NCBI GenBank assembly: GCA_000827265.1
Contig: KN834771.1
Span: 670,708-734,707, forward strand
Length of the DNA: 64,000 nucleotides
Origin: Collybiopsis luxurians FD-317 M1
Lineage: Eukaryota > Basidiomycota > Agaricomycetes > Agaricales > Omphalotaceae
Direction of reading: 5' to 3'
In this document: positions 32,664-44,501 of the stretch, piece after piece
Layout of the letters: each line of letters opens with the position of its first letter
Position numbering within the stretch: position 1 is the stretch's first letter
The notes under the pieces: generated by a model
Seen by the model: only the letters and a program-made list of their open reading frames with translations
Told to the model about the DNA's origin: nothing
Databases searched by the model: none
Translations under genes and position numbers: made by a program

Positions 32664-34180
32664 TCCTTCCTAATTAGCTAACTTTGAGACGGAGAAACGT
32701 ATCCCATAGGATGCATGAGTTCAAAGTCTGAAGTGGGAATTTCGCGATATCCATTCGCTTATAAGCAATGTAAGTGACGTACTCGTGTCAAGATTTGAAT
32801 GTTAAATGAAATTTTGGAAGGGGCGAGGCAAACTGCAACCCTTCAACCCTGGTCAAAGACACGCAGCGTAGTAAATACGGTTATGTAAGACTTGTCTAAG
32901 TGCAATACTTTGGAATGCCTTCAGCAATTCCCTGGCTCTCCGAAAAGTCGAGATCGCCCATTGTTGCAAGTTCATTGTCATCAATAGCTCTGTTAGAAGA
33001 TTTTTGTTGCCTGACTACCACTCAGGGAAAGATGAACACGGAATAAAGATCACCAGTTCGGATGGTATTTCTCGTTGATTTTTGGCATGATGTAAAATGA
33101 GGAGAGAATGAGCCTTCAACTTCCGCTACTGCTTTGAAGCGTCAACGTTAATTGCCATTCACCTTTCATATACATACGCTGTCGAAACGACCGGATATGC
33201 GGAGTCGTGAGAAGCCGAGCTTGCACTAGGATACACCAAAACTAAATAGATACCGTCAACTCGAACTTCACAATAAATGGGCCGATTCTATACAGCACAA
33301 GGTCAGCGAAAGAGTACTGAATAAGGCTAGGCTAAGTTTGATGAACGGAAGAGTGAGCTGAGGCTTTCGCAGTGAATTGACGCAAGTAACAGTGGACAGT
33401 AACTTGTTAGCAGACCGCCGGAACTTTTGGTGACGTGCCAAGGATGTGTTGAAGCCCAAGTGCCTGTCTCGCTATGAAGTACAGGGGACGAGAAGGATGA
33501 AAGCGCTCAGAGCTACTGAAGCAAAGGTACCGAGGGATAATAATAGCTTTCTTGGAGTCGTACAGTAATATTGTGTGCCGTTGTTGAAGCCAACTAGAAT
33601 TTGACTTTTAATCTCGATATAAGCAAGCTGCAAGACAGCCAGACACGAAGATGTGAAAGATTGGACTGGATTCGAAGTAGACAATAGCTCAATGGTACTA
33701 GTAATGTTGAGCTATACAGTCAACGCTTACTCGCCATGAAGGAAGTCGAAAGGAACGAAAGTAGCGAAAGTTCTTGAGACATGGAATAGACGCCCGAAAG
33801 TCTGGCGCTATTTTTGGCTTATGGTGTATGTCTGTGGATGGAATGATGATTTCAAGCTTTTCAAGTTCAGAAAAAAAAGAGAAAAGAAAGAGAGTGAGAG
33901 AGATGTTTATCTTATATGTACGCACCAGACTGTCTCTTTATTTTTGGGCAAAATTGACCGCAGAGCTCGGAACCGTTCAATCTCTGGGCCACTTTCAAGA
34001 TATCAGGTTATGGCTGATGGTCCGGTCCGGATGCTGAGAAATCTCGAAATCCCATGGTCGATGCTCCCGTTTGGGCATCAGCCTTTTCAAGATGACTCAT
34101 GTTTTCCGTGACATTTCTAAGCGCCAAGGGCGTTTATTTGCGCTGTCATATTCTTCAGTCGATTTCGCTGCCTGTACACA
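32664..34180. other. Gene-poor stretch
   Basis: No gene could be supported. Small hydrophobic ORFs on the minus strand (e.g. 33472-33684) lack joinable neighbours. Confidence 0.4.
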
Positions 34181-34201
34181 ATTATTATTATTATTATTAT
34201 T
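34181..34201 (+). repeat. (ATT)n microsatellite
   Basis: Seven ATT units. Confidence 0.95.
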
Positions 34202-34529
34202 GTCTCTATAGACTATGTCACTATACCTTATAAACTGCATGTTCCTTTCCACATCAAATCCCACTGACATGCTGCTCCCCTTGATTCTGCTTTTTTGCCA
34301 ACTGGACTTCCGAAGTACGAACCTGCTTAGGTACCTGGCTCAGGTCATGTCCATAGGCACGCAGTTTTCTCCCTCCACTTCCCCGACATTCAAAATGGCA
34401 TGAGCATTGAAAATACAAGCATCGCAAGTATCAATTTCACTATCCTCAATCACTCAATCACCAGAAGCTATCTCAATTTCAACAATGAAGCTGATCTCTC
34501 AGTCAACCTTCTGCAGTGGATGATGCCAC

Positions 34530-35160
34530 CTATGCCCGAAGTATCTGAATCCACCGCCATGAGAACACAATTGATTTCAGCTCATGGAATGAAGTGAAAC
34601 TTGTCCTGTAGCTAGTTTGAGCTTTGAGAGGGAGCTGTATGTTTTCACAGCAGTACTGGTCTGTAGGTATTTTGTCGGGAAAAGATCCAGATAGGCAAGA
34701 GGTGCTGTCATTAAACATTGAGAGTGCACTGTGGGGTCAAGGGAAAGTGGTGAAAATTCAGCCGCAATTGAGCTCACACTGACAACGCAAATGGGCATTG
34801 GCCCTTTTCTTGGTTTTCCAGCAAAGCTGTGAACACCACCGTAATTATCTGAATGTATACTAATGGGAAGGCAAGAAGGGCAATGCACAAGCCTACATAC
34901 CCAGTGCCGAGATTAGATAATTCTGAGATAGGAAATGTCAAAGCATTATCAGAGGCTGTGTGGCCGATGTCCATATATGACATCGGCCATCCACAGGCAT
35001 GGTCGGTAAGCCCTATTTTTTCACGTGATGATCGGCGCTTCTTTGCACTGACTCACCACAGTGCAAAGTTGCCAGCCAAAAATTTCCCTTCTCGAGCGAA
35101 GAATACGACAGCAAGACAGAATGATGCTCCATCCTCCAATATTTCACCTACGCTGTCTAA
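34530..35160 (-). pseudogene. Membrane protein fragment
   Basis: Two segments join across an intron-like gap: ILEDGASFCLAVVFFAREGK (near 35090-35150, then a GTGAGTC donor) and a helix-containing stretch with MSYMDIGHTASDNALTF and VGLCIALLAFPLVYIQIITV (34774-34983). A possible third piece contains a Cys-rich loop (34530-34718). I found no credible start, so this may be a partial or decayed gene. Family unknown. Confidence 0.35.
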
Positions 35161-35998
35161 TGGGCGCGTACTACCAAACGGAATCCAATGACCGACACTG
35201 CCCGTCATTTCTTAAGACTTTAGACAGAGCGCGCACGTCCAAATTGTATGTTTGTGATCCTGTTATTCAAGAGTGCCGTAGTAGTACTGAATTGCATCCG
35301 GTAGTCGAAGATTTGGGAAGGATGTCAAGTAATTACTTATAGCCTTCAAAACTCCGCACGGACGATGCCGCTGCACCTTTACGGTCTACGGTACCCCAAT
35401 TGCCTCCCCCTCTCCACTTCCTGAGAAATGCGCTAGCTATGAATTTGTCGCTAGGGGAAGTTGAAATATGGCCATCTGATGTAGTAAGATATCTCACGAC
35501 AGACTCGACTGGCAAGTACGTGCGAATTGTTTTCGCCCTAGCTCAACGATATCTGAGTATGATCATGAGTAGAATCATATTATCATGTGTAGCCAAAAGT
35601 CAATTGCTTTCTTTGCGTCGGTGGCACCGCAACTTCAGTCCATGATACATCTGTCAAAACGGAATGGGATGTCTGCCTTTAGCTGGCAGGTGTAATTCGC
35701 TGTGCAATCAGCTTCGATGCCTCCCCGACCAATCACATCGCCTTCAGTGGGCCACTCCGAGAGATGTCCAATCATATCGTGGCCGTGTATATTTAGCTCC
35801 GGCTTGCCAAAAATTCCACCTCATTCGAGTTACGGGAAGAAAGTCTTAACGACGAGGGGGCAGTTAGGTATAGGAACTCCAAAAATATTCGCCGGAGTCT
35901 GCGTTTATTTTGAGCTGAAGGTCAACAAAAGGAAAGATCAAATTTCAAACGTCATTGTCTCCTTCATTCCGAATAGCCACCGGGGATTAGGCCGTCAT
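35161..35998. other. Intergenic region upstream of noxA
   Basis: No supported gene; a 60-residue minus-strand ORF (35333-35515) is probably chance. Confidence 0.35.
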
Positions 35999-36004
35999 TA
36001 TAAA
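35999..36004 (+). promoter_or_regulatory. TATA box upstream of noxA
   Basis: TATAAA about 155 bases upstream of the ATG, followed by a pyrimidine-rich stretch (CTTTTCTTTC-like), a usual fungal start-site context. Confidence 0.45.
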
Positions 36005-36153
36005 TGGAGTGGCAGTCGAGTGTGCCTTATTCTTACTGACTCTCATCCTCAACAAACACCTTTTCTTTCTTTCCCAACCAGCGGGCCTGTCTATCCTTCG
36101 TTATACCACGCAGGACGTTTAGATACCACTGGAAAGACTCAACTTCTATTTAA

Positions 36154-38334
36154 ATGGGCAAACACTCTTCTGGACTCGACTTTTCCGACCGTCTAGGTTC
36201 TGACCTCGACCATGGCAACGTAGTCTCAGATAATAACGGCCTCCGGAGGAATAGAACGGAGAGGTATCGGCTGCAAGGTCTTTGGCAAAAGTCGAAGAGT
36301 ACCGGGACCGCTGAACCGTTCAAACCGAAGAACTTTCGTCAGAAGATTGACATCTGGCTCATCAATGAAGGAGGGAAACAAATGTTCTTTGTTGTTTGGA
36401 TACTGCTCCACTTGCTGGTCATCGCATTTGGGTTTTTGAATTACCAGTTGAAGGACAATACGGTGAATGCCCGGGCAACGTTTGGAATAACTTATCGTAA
36501 GTCCTTCTATTTGATCGACATGATAATAAAAATTAATGTGCTGTCGTTTTTCAGCTATTGCGCGCGCCGCTGCTCTTGTTCTTCACGTTGACGTTATCTT
36601 TATTCTGCTGCCTGTTTGCCGCAATCTCATCTCGCTGCTTCGTCGGACACCACTCAATGATATCATTCCTTTCGACGAGAATCTCACCCTCCACAAAGCA
36701 ACTGCATGGTCCATAGTCGTGTTCACTGTTGTACACATTGTTGCACATATGGTGAATTTCTATAGGCTCGCCAAGGCAGCCCCATCGGGCTTTAGTTCGG
36801 GAAAACGCTTCCTTATTTTCCTGGAGGCCAATTTCACCACAGGCCCGGGTGTAACTGGCTGGATCATGACATTGTGCCTCTTTATCATGGTATACTTTGC
36901 TATAGAAAAGAGACGAAGGGCTCATTTTGAATGGTTCTGGTACTCTCATCACCTTTTCATTATATTCTTTCTCAATTGGCAACTCCACGGGATGTTCTGT
37001 GAGTACAAATCTGTACCTTTCGATACAATGCGCTTCATACTAAGATATTATCAAGGTATGATCCAGCCTGACAGGCCGCCGTACTGCTCTTTCAATACTA
37101 TCGGTGTCTTCTGGGTAAGCCTTGACCTCCCCTTGGAAGACTCCCACTAAATCTAACCTGTTACAGCGATATTGGCTGGTGGGAGGCGTTGTCTGGGTTT
37201 ACGAACGTATCCTCCGCGAGGTACGCTCTCGCCATAGGACCTACATCTCCAAGGTCGTGCAGCACCCATCAAATGTCATGGAGCTTCAAATTATCAAAGA
37301 AAAGACGACTACACGAGCAGGACAATACATCTTCCTTTCCTGCCCTGAAATATCGTACTTTCAATGGCATCCTTTCACTCTGACCAGGTTTGTCGTTTTA
37401 TGACTTATCGGCGACCCTTTTTTTTCTCACTTAGACACTAGTGCCCCAGAAGAGGATTACATCTCCGTTCACATTCGGGTGGTTGGGGACTTTACATCTG
37501 CCTTGGCAAAAGCTGTGGGGTGCAATTTCGACAGCAAGGAGAAGAAAGAGGCTGGGGGAATTGTTGTGGGAACCGATGCCAATCCGCCTCTCAACCGCGT
37601 CCTTCCTCGTATTATGATTGATGGTCCCTTTGGGAGCGCATCTGAAGACTTTCTCAAGTACGAGACTGTACTGTTGGTCGGAGCTGGAATTGGTGTCACT
37701 CCGTTCGCATCGTGAGTTGCTGTCAACGTTAGATCGCGCTCGATTGGGAACTGAATAACAATGCACAGGATTCTGAAGAGCATATGGTACCGCATGAACA
37801 ATTTCAACCGCGACAAGCCGACACGTCTCTCTAAAGTCTACTTCACCTGGGTAATACGTGATTTCGGAAGTGCCGAGTGGTTCCATTCTCTCCTACACGC
37901 CATCGAAGAGCAGGATACCATGAACAAGATTGAGATCAACATCTATCTGACTGCTAAAATCAAGGACGATGATATTAACAATATCGTCGTCCACGATGTT
38001 GGAGCAGAGCAGGATACGATCACATCTCTGAGAGCACCGACCCACTTCGGAAGGCCGAATTGGGACAGAGTGTTTAGCAATATTGCTGATATGCATCAAC
38101 GCACGGATGTTGGTGTGGTACGTCTTTTTTCTTTACTCTATCATCTTAGATATCGACTTGAGCCACTGTTTCAGTTCTTTTGCGGACCTCCTGCACTCTC
38201 CAAGCAGTTACACGTGATGTGCAACAAGTGGTCCGAGCCCATGGGTACTAGATTCTTCTTCGGGAAAGGTGAACGATGTTTACTTATCAGAAGGAAAGCT
38301 ATTGCTGATCATGACCCACACAGAAAATTTCTAA
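36154..38334 (+). CDS. noxA: NADPH oxidase, NoxA type
   Basis: Eight exons: 36154-36496, 36555-36998, 37056-37114, 37167-37387, 37442-37711, 37769-38117, 38175-38268 and 38324-38334; 596 residues. It moves electrons from NADPH through FAD and two hemes to O2, making superoxide; in fungi NoxA acts in sexual development and hyphal differentiation. Seen: six-helix ferric-reductase core with heme-type histidines ([17 protein letters not shown]), FAD motif HPFTLTSAP, NADPH motifs [10 protein letters not shown] and [17 protein letters not shown], and the family's terminal FFFGKENF. There are no EF hands, which separates it from NoxC. The last exon encodes only ENF-stop. The N-terminus is about 50 residues longer than I would expect for short NoxA forms. 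Confidence 0.95.
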
Positions 38335-38539
38335 AGGCGGCAAGCGCAGAGCGTAGATGATGGACCTTCGTATTTTATTGCCGAGGATGTTGTATTTTTT
38401 CCGTAGTCTGTTGATCAGCTATGAACATATATATTTATAATGATATGAGCGAAGGTCAAAGCGAGAAATATCGACAACGTAATTCGAAGCGCGATTAGAG
38501 TTTATTACAAGTTTATTAAATGAATATAAATCTATATCC

Positions 38540-38660
38540 GAGATCTGCAAAGTCTAGACCATCAGCCTGAAGATACAATTCCAGGAAGTGGCCTGAGATC
38601 TGCAGAGTCTAGACCGTGATCTGCAGAACGAGCTTCCCGAAGACACAATTCCGGGAAGTG
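38540..38660. repeat. Diverged tandem repeat between convergent genes
   Basis: GAGATCTGCAAAGTCTAGAC ... AATTCCAGGAAGTG is repeated as GAGATCTGCAGAGTCTAGAC ... AATTCCGGGAAGTG. It lies in the 3' intergenic space of noxA and TRP4, so it may sit in one or both 3' UTRs. Confidence 0.75.
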
Positions 38661-38668
38661 ATGCCTAC

Positions 38669-39806
38669 CTACTTGCTCAGCTCCCTCCGGAACGTTTCTA
38701 ATGCATCCCAAGCATTCCCTGAAACGACACTGTCGTACGCAAGTTTCACTCCCGCGGTGTACGAATCAGCTAACCCTGCAACCACCAGAAGCGCCGATGC
38801 GTTCATCAGGACAAAATCCAAAACGGGCTTTTTTGAGCTAGGTATATCCCCTCCACTAGTCAAGAGCGTCTTCAGTGTCTCAGCGTTTTCGTCTGGACTA
38901 CCACCTGCTACAGCTTCAAGCGGGTAGGCATCCAGTCCAAACGCATCTGGAGACAAAACGCCCGGGGTGATTTCTCCATCTCGAAGCTCCCACACCCATG
39001 TGGGCCCCGCACAGCTAATCTCATCGATCCCCTCTTGCCCGCATACGACGAGTGCACGCTCCACACCGCCTTCGCGCAATGCCTTTGCGAAGGGAAGGCC
39101 GAGCTCTTGTTGGGGTACTCCGAGGACCATTCCCCGGGGTTTGGCAGGGCTTATGAGAGGGCCGAGAACATTGAAAATCGTCCTGAATGGAATGGCTTTT
39201 CGAAAAGGCGCGATGGCTTGCAAGGTAGGATGGTAATGAGAGGCGAGGAGGAACGAAAATGGGATGTGAGAAACGGTTCCAAGGTGGTCCTTGTTGGATC
39301 GTGATGGGAATCGGCACCCCAGCGCATGCAGGAGGTCCGCAGAACCGGACGAGGATGTGGAGGCCTTGTTGCCATGCTATAAGAAAGCGATTAGCTATCC
39401 TCAGTTATACTGATCAGGAAACGCGTCTATCACTTGCCTTTACTACTCGAGCTCCTGCACCTGCCGCGACTATCCCTGCTGTTGTGCTGACATTGAACAA
39501 GTTGTGTCCGTCTCCTCCAGTGCCAACAATATCCACGACAAAATCTTCCGCCCCCTCGACTACAACCTCAAGGGAGCGTTCGCGAAGTAGAGAGGCTGCT
39601 GTTGCCAGTAATTCTGGCCTTCGTTCTACATGATGGAGATGGAAGGCAGTCAATAGCACTCCGACTTGCTCCGGCGAGAGAAGGTTGGGCGTGAATAGAC
39701 AGTTGAAAGCGAGACGGAGATCTTCTGATGTAAAGTCTTGAGGAGCGTCGACGAGCTTCTTCAAGGTGGTTTTGAAAGAAGGAATTTCGGTGATATAGTT
39801 CCTCAT
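38669..39806 (-). CDS. TRP4: Anthranilate phosphoribosyltransferase
   Basis: Two exons on the minus strand, 39438-39806 and 38669-39376; 358 residues. It transfers phosphoribose from PRPP to anthranilate in tryptophan synthesis. The helical N-terminal domain is followed by the PRPP-binding GTGGDGHNLFNVST and HGNKASTSSSGSADLLHALG blocks, RTIFNVLGPLISPA and a C-terminal GLADSYTAGVKLAYDSV. The single 61-nt intron falls between VVK and HGNK and has a GC donor (AAG|GCAAGT) with a normal TAG acceptor; this is the only splicing that joins the conserved KHGN motif. Confidence 0.94.
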
Positions 39807-41194
39807 GGTGAATGAGATGATGAAGTCTTGCGAGGATGGGTTTCCGGTCTTTAAATGTTTTTAACTTCAGGGACGTGGGTTTTGCACAGCGGAGCTCTTA
39901 CCACCGTCCTGTTCAGGCAATCACTCCTGAGTAGTTAGACGAGTACAAAGCCTACTAAAACGATGCGAAAATTGGGATCTCACCTCAGTTGTGCTGGTAA
40001 AAGGGCTGTCTGACTGAGGTCATACCGCCGCTGCATAGCTCCTGCGGCTGTGGGGCTCATCTAAGAGGATGAAATGATGTGGCAAACGACGAATGACCGT
40101 ACTTCCTATTATAGTACCTCACATCATCAGACGGGCGAAGGATATATGTTTCAACCCAACCTATTTATTTCTCCGTAACTTCACACGAACGAGTTCGAAA
40201 CATTACGAGAAGCTGAAGTACAGTTCCCACAGCGTCTCACAAAACCAGAGGGCACTTGGATCAGCTTGACTTGAGGTACATACTCAACGACCGAGTGAAA
40301 GGCGCTGAGTTAGAGAAGGTTTACAGCCATTCGTATCTTTTTTCAAGTAAAAGTACAGTTCGGAGTTTGCAATACTTGTTGACGAGACAACAAGGAAAAG
40401 CGGTAAATCTACATCAGGAAGTCTGGGCGGAACGAAGGAGATTTGCTCGTGCCGCATTGGGATACTCCTCAGTAATCCGGCGTTCAGATCTTGGACCGTG
40501 CCGTGTAATACACTTCCTTCCTCAAGTCTATGGAAGAGCTGCAACACTCAATATGAATCATTAAACTTCAAATTACATCCCACAGCTCGGCCGATTTGGG
40601 CTTTTCTGCTGATCAATGTTTCTTTACCAGTAATTCCATAGAACGAATATTCGTCCACTTGAGCCGCAAAATGCGATCGACGTTAGAAGGGCATTGCCCG
40701 CCTGCGTAGTCCGACTTCCACGAACTCTAATGCCATAGCCGGTTGAGCGAGTACTGGAATGAACCGGTATGAACGGCCAGTATGCTGAAAAGCACGAGTG
40801 CAGCTGTGCTTTCAACAGACGTTATTCTTTCTTCAAGGGGTTTCAACTCTTCTAGAAAAATTTAGCAATAGATTGAAGGCGAGCAGCGCATCATCGATAG
40901 ATCATCGCTTGGTATTTTCATTTCATATACCGGAGACTTTTGATGCTTGATCCTTTTCAGTAGAAAAAGCCTGAGAAGGACGTAAAGCGGTAGGAGTTGC
41001 ATCAATGGCTTCGGTAGTAGCAGGTATTTCGAGCTCGCGCGACGTTATAGTAGTTTTGTAGAGTTGCGGGGACTTTAAAACGCGTTTCTTGGTATTCACG
41101 GCACTTACTGGTGAGTCAGCCCGCACGAGTCATGCACGTTGCACGATGTGAGAAATATAATTTGTCTCAACTCCCCATTCATCTACACAAACTA
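39807..41194. other. Intergenic region TRP4 to 41195
   Basis: No supported gene. The minus-strand ORF 40923-41126 ends in a sequence related to that at 41595-41780 (see findings). Confidence 0.4.
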
Positions 41195-41471
41195 ATGTCT
41201 CGTATTCCCCTAGCAATTGCTGTCGATATCCAAACTCCCGCCTTGGAAGCTCCTCAAGAGGCTCCTACTGCCGAAGATCTCGCTGCTGCTCGCAGATTCC
41301 GCATCCAAGTAGAGAAAGCGCTCGGTATGCGAAACGGCGAGCATCAATATCTTGTTTCATCATCCACCTGAATAGAAAGATTATCCAGCGGCATCGTCCT
41401 ATGAACATTCTATCATCAAGGCGCAGAACGAAGAGAAGGGTGATCACCAAAACGATGGCAATCGTGAGTAG
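41195..41471 (+). CDS. Small hypothetical protein, 73 residues
   Basis: Two exons, 41195-41324 and 41380-41471, joined by a 55-nt GTATGC-AAG intron that preserves frame. The protein begins MSRIPLAIAVDIQTPALE and is charged and Ala/Glu-rich; no signal peptide, helix or known motif. A GTGAGT overlaps the last codons, so a further exon is possible. Coding status rests on splice consensus and phase only. Confidence 0.4.
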
Positions 41472-41867
41472 TGGGGTGTAATTTTGATTTTGCTTGATCA
41501 GGTGCGGACGCCAATCTTGCTTTAAGAGGTTTCAGTTCGTTTCTAAGTTGCATAATAACGATCTTTCAGAAAGAGATATTGCTTGAGGTTTGACTTGAGT
41601 GTCACGCCATCGGTATATACTGACACTCGATACTTTCGTTTCACATGACGGAGCTCTTTGAGGTTTGATCCATTTCGGTGGAAGAAACTGGAGTAGGGTG
41701 CAAAGCGGGAATACCAACGTTGTTGGGAGCAACAGGCATCTCGAACTCGCGCGCGACGTTAAAGCAAGAAAAGGGGACAATTAGATATCACGTGCTACTA
41801 CTGTTGCCCCAGTCATCGCGGTGCACGGTGAGCGTGAGCTGCCACTCCGACCATTTACTCTCTTTCA
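41472..41867. other. Intergenic region containing a repeated coding-like segment
   Basis: The minus strand of 41595-41770 encodes REFEMPVAPNNVGIPALHP...SSTEMDQTSKS, related to the minus strand of 40938-41050 (RELEIPATTEAIDATPTALRP...FSTEKDQASK). No complete gene could be built from either. Confidence 0.4.
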
Positions 41868-44116
41868 TCAAAGCGCTTCAAGCATGCAGTCCACCACAGC
41901 GCACCGCTTCTCCTCAGTAACAACCCTCACAGCTTCCGCCAGTGTTTCTTTCAAAATATCCGATGCTTTACCGTTAGCCGACGTATTCGCTGCGCCATTT
42001 CCGAGGTGAGATTCAGATATCGATACCCTCTTCCCCCAAGCCCAGCCGTCTGTAGCAGCTACAGCGATTTGGGCGTAGTTGGGGGATATCCTATCTGGAG
42101 GGGCCGAGTCGGAGGCAGACGGAGAGTCGGATTGGAAACCGAATCCGACGGAAAGTTGTTCTCCGGAAAAGGCACTTGAGCCGTGGCCTTGGGGGTGTAC
42201 ACCGAGCATTGATAGTTTGGGAGACTGCAGGAAGAGAAGTTGGTATAGGGCAAAAAGGGAAGAGGAGGCTGGCAGGAACGGATTTACACACCTTCCACCC
42301 GCCGTTATTGAGTACGATCGTCAAGAAAGGCTTGATAAAAGTAAACTTGATCAGCTAAGGGGATCTTAGCGAAGATTGTCTGCTAGCTCACCGCTTCGTA
42401 CCGCCTCGCAACCCAAAACGCAGAACTAGGAACTCCGAACATGAAAGAACCGTCACCTACAACCGTAGTCACCAAATCATACTCCTGTTCATCACCTCGA
42501 GCCCGGTCTCCCAGAATCGCACCGACACATGCAGCGAGTGCATAACCTAATGAGGATCCTCCTGAAGTCAGAAAGCTTCCAGGACGCTCCACACGGGCAT
42601 GCTCCCAGACAAGACCATAGTTGGATATAGCTTCGCTGATGATGAGTGATTTCGACGAAACAGGAGCAGTCACTTCCCGTAGCGCGCGCATGAGATGCGG
42701 AATGGTGATATAGGATTTTCCTCCTTTCGTAACGGCCCCGGCAGCTTCGTCTTCGTCCAAACGGGCAACCCATTTCTCATGAACCGCCAGCGCCGCTTGT
42801 CTTCTCGTCTGGATTCGCTCCCGAAGCTCGTTGGTGACAGCTTCGAGTGTATCCGAACCACCTTTGATGCTCTCTCTGACTAGTTCGAGTATTTGTCCGA
42901 TGGCGGTTTCGGTGTCGGCCCGACAGATCAGCTCTACTCCGCGATGCAAGGCTGCGTCCCAGGTTCCCATTGCCACGTTGGTTTTGAGTGGGTCTCCACC
43001 GTCAATGATGAACACGCTGGCTGATCCGTCTTCCCTGGGTGCACAGCGAGAGGGGATCCACGGGACATCCGAGTCGAGGACTAGGACGACATCAGCCGCT
43101 CGGAGATGCTCTCTGAATGAATCTGAGGTGTTTGGGGTGATGTAGGTGATCCCAGATAGGTATGGATGGGAGAATGGAACGTTCACGGTGGACGGACAGG
43201 TGGAAAAGATGGGAATTGCGAGGAGGGTTGAAAGTGTTACGAGAGATGATACAGCGTCGATGTTACGACCGAGATGGGAAGTTATGATAAGAGGGTGGAG
43301 AGATGTAAGAAGAGTATTGGTAATAGCTAAGGTGTCAACAGGAGACAAACCCGCCGGAGAGACGGGGATTGGAAGTTTCATGGATAAGGAATCATACAGG
43401 GTATACGGAATTTCTTCTTCCATAACTTCTCGACGTGCCCAGAGGTAGACCGGGCCTTTAGGTTCCGTTGTAGCACTGGAACAAATTAGAACGAGGAAAA
43501 CAACTGAACAGCAGTTAATTACATTTGTAAAGCACGTTTTACAACCTGGACAACATTCCTTCCAGTGTTGATCTGAGCTGTATACCTCATGTACTGGCGG
43601 ACGATGGCGGACTGGTCCGGGACGTCTAAAACCTATTCAGTGCGGCTGTCATTTCAGCTAGTCCAGGTTGCATACCTTGAAGCCACATTATCCATTCATT
43701 ACGCCCCCCCTTCATTTCGTTTCGACTCGTGAACGGAGAGGCTCCGGCATAAATAAGAACCGGCACCCTGCCACGATCTACATTGTGAATCGCACCAGCA
43801 AGAGCCTTGGTAACAAGAAAGTATTGAAACGATGATTCCAGCGAATCACGAGTACACGTACCTGAGTTCCGACGTCGACATGAATGATTACTGCAGCAGG
43901 TTTACCTGTAGCCTGTGCGTATCCCTGTGCAGCGGAAAGTGCTACCATTTCATTGGGGCAAGTGACAATACTAGGAGAAGTTGCTCCCCCTTGCACTCGC
44001 TGACGCTGAAGCTCCTCCAGCAAGGCTGGATGGTCAGAGCCCCAGTTGACGAATACATGAGTTATACCGGCCAAAGAGAGCGCCTTGAGGAACAGGGAAG
44101 AGGTAGTATAGACCAT
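41868..44116 (-). CDS. Thiamine-diphosphate-dependent enzyme (acetolactate synthase / decarboxylase superfamily)
   Basis: Six exons on the minus strand: 43862-44116, 43676-43805, 43523-43625, 42392-43475, 42292-42330 and 41868-42224; 655 residues. The ThDP fold is clear: an N-terminal PYR domain with the catalytic glutamate region (CPNEMVALSAAQGYAQATG), a central Rossmann-like domain, and a C-terminal PP domain with the cofactor motif GDGSFMFG...NNGGW. Exon 5 is 39 nt and carries the NN of that motif. It is fungal-type and unlike the conserved ILV2 acetolactate synthase; candidates include 2-oxoacid or benzoylformate-type decarboxylation. Substrate cannot be read from sequence. No obvious targeting peptide. 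Confidence 0.85.
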
Positions 44117-44501
44117 AATGGGGGTAAGGAAGCAGGGACCGTGAGGAGCGGTCGCTCATATAACTGTCCGTGTGTGCCCTTGAGAGACCAAAACATCAAA
44201 TCAAATTGAATGTTGGTCAGGAGACCAAAGGCCTTATCAGCCATGGAGAATTGGAAGGAGCTATTGTTGAAAAGTTAAGTAGCCAATGTCATGCTCATTT
44301 TATTTCTGCAAACCTCTATGTCAGACCGGTGAGCGAGCAGTTGAGAGAGCACGCGTTCGAGGTAGGGTCGCGTTTAGACGCCAGGTCACATATTAGGCGC
44401 CTATGGTCACGTGGATTAGCATCGTCAAGCGCCCAAGGGCCAACGCTTCTTGGCTCCGTAATTCCAACAGCTGCGCTCGCGTTCACCGGCTCGGCTACAC
44501 A
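44117..44501. other. Divergent intergenic region
   Basis: Shared upstream region of the ThDP enzyme (-) and VPS26 (+). Nothing else seen. Confidence 0.45.

Noticed and set aside
40923..41780. Mating pheromone precursors
   Set aside because: Short ORFs in a fungal genome, but neither ends in a CaaX cysteine motif.
36154..44116. A biosynthetic gene cluster (NoxA, TRP4, ThDP enzyme)
   Set aside because: These are unrelated housekeeping or signalling genes without a core synthase, transporter or cluster regulator.
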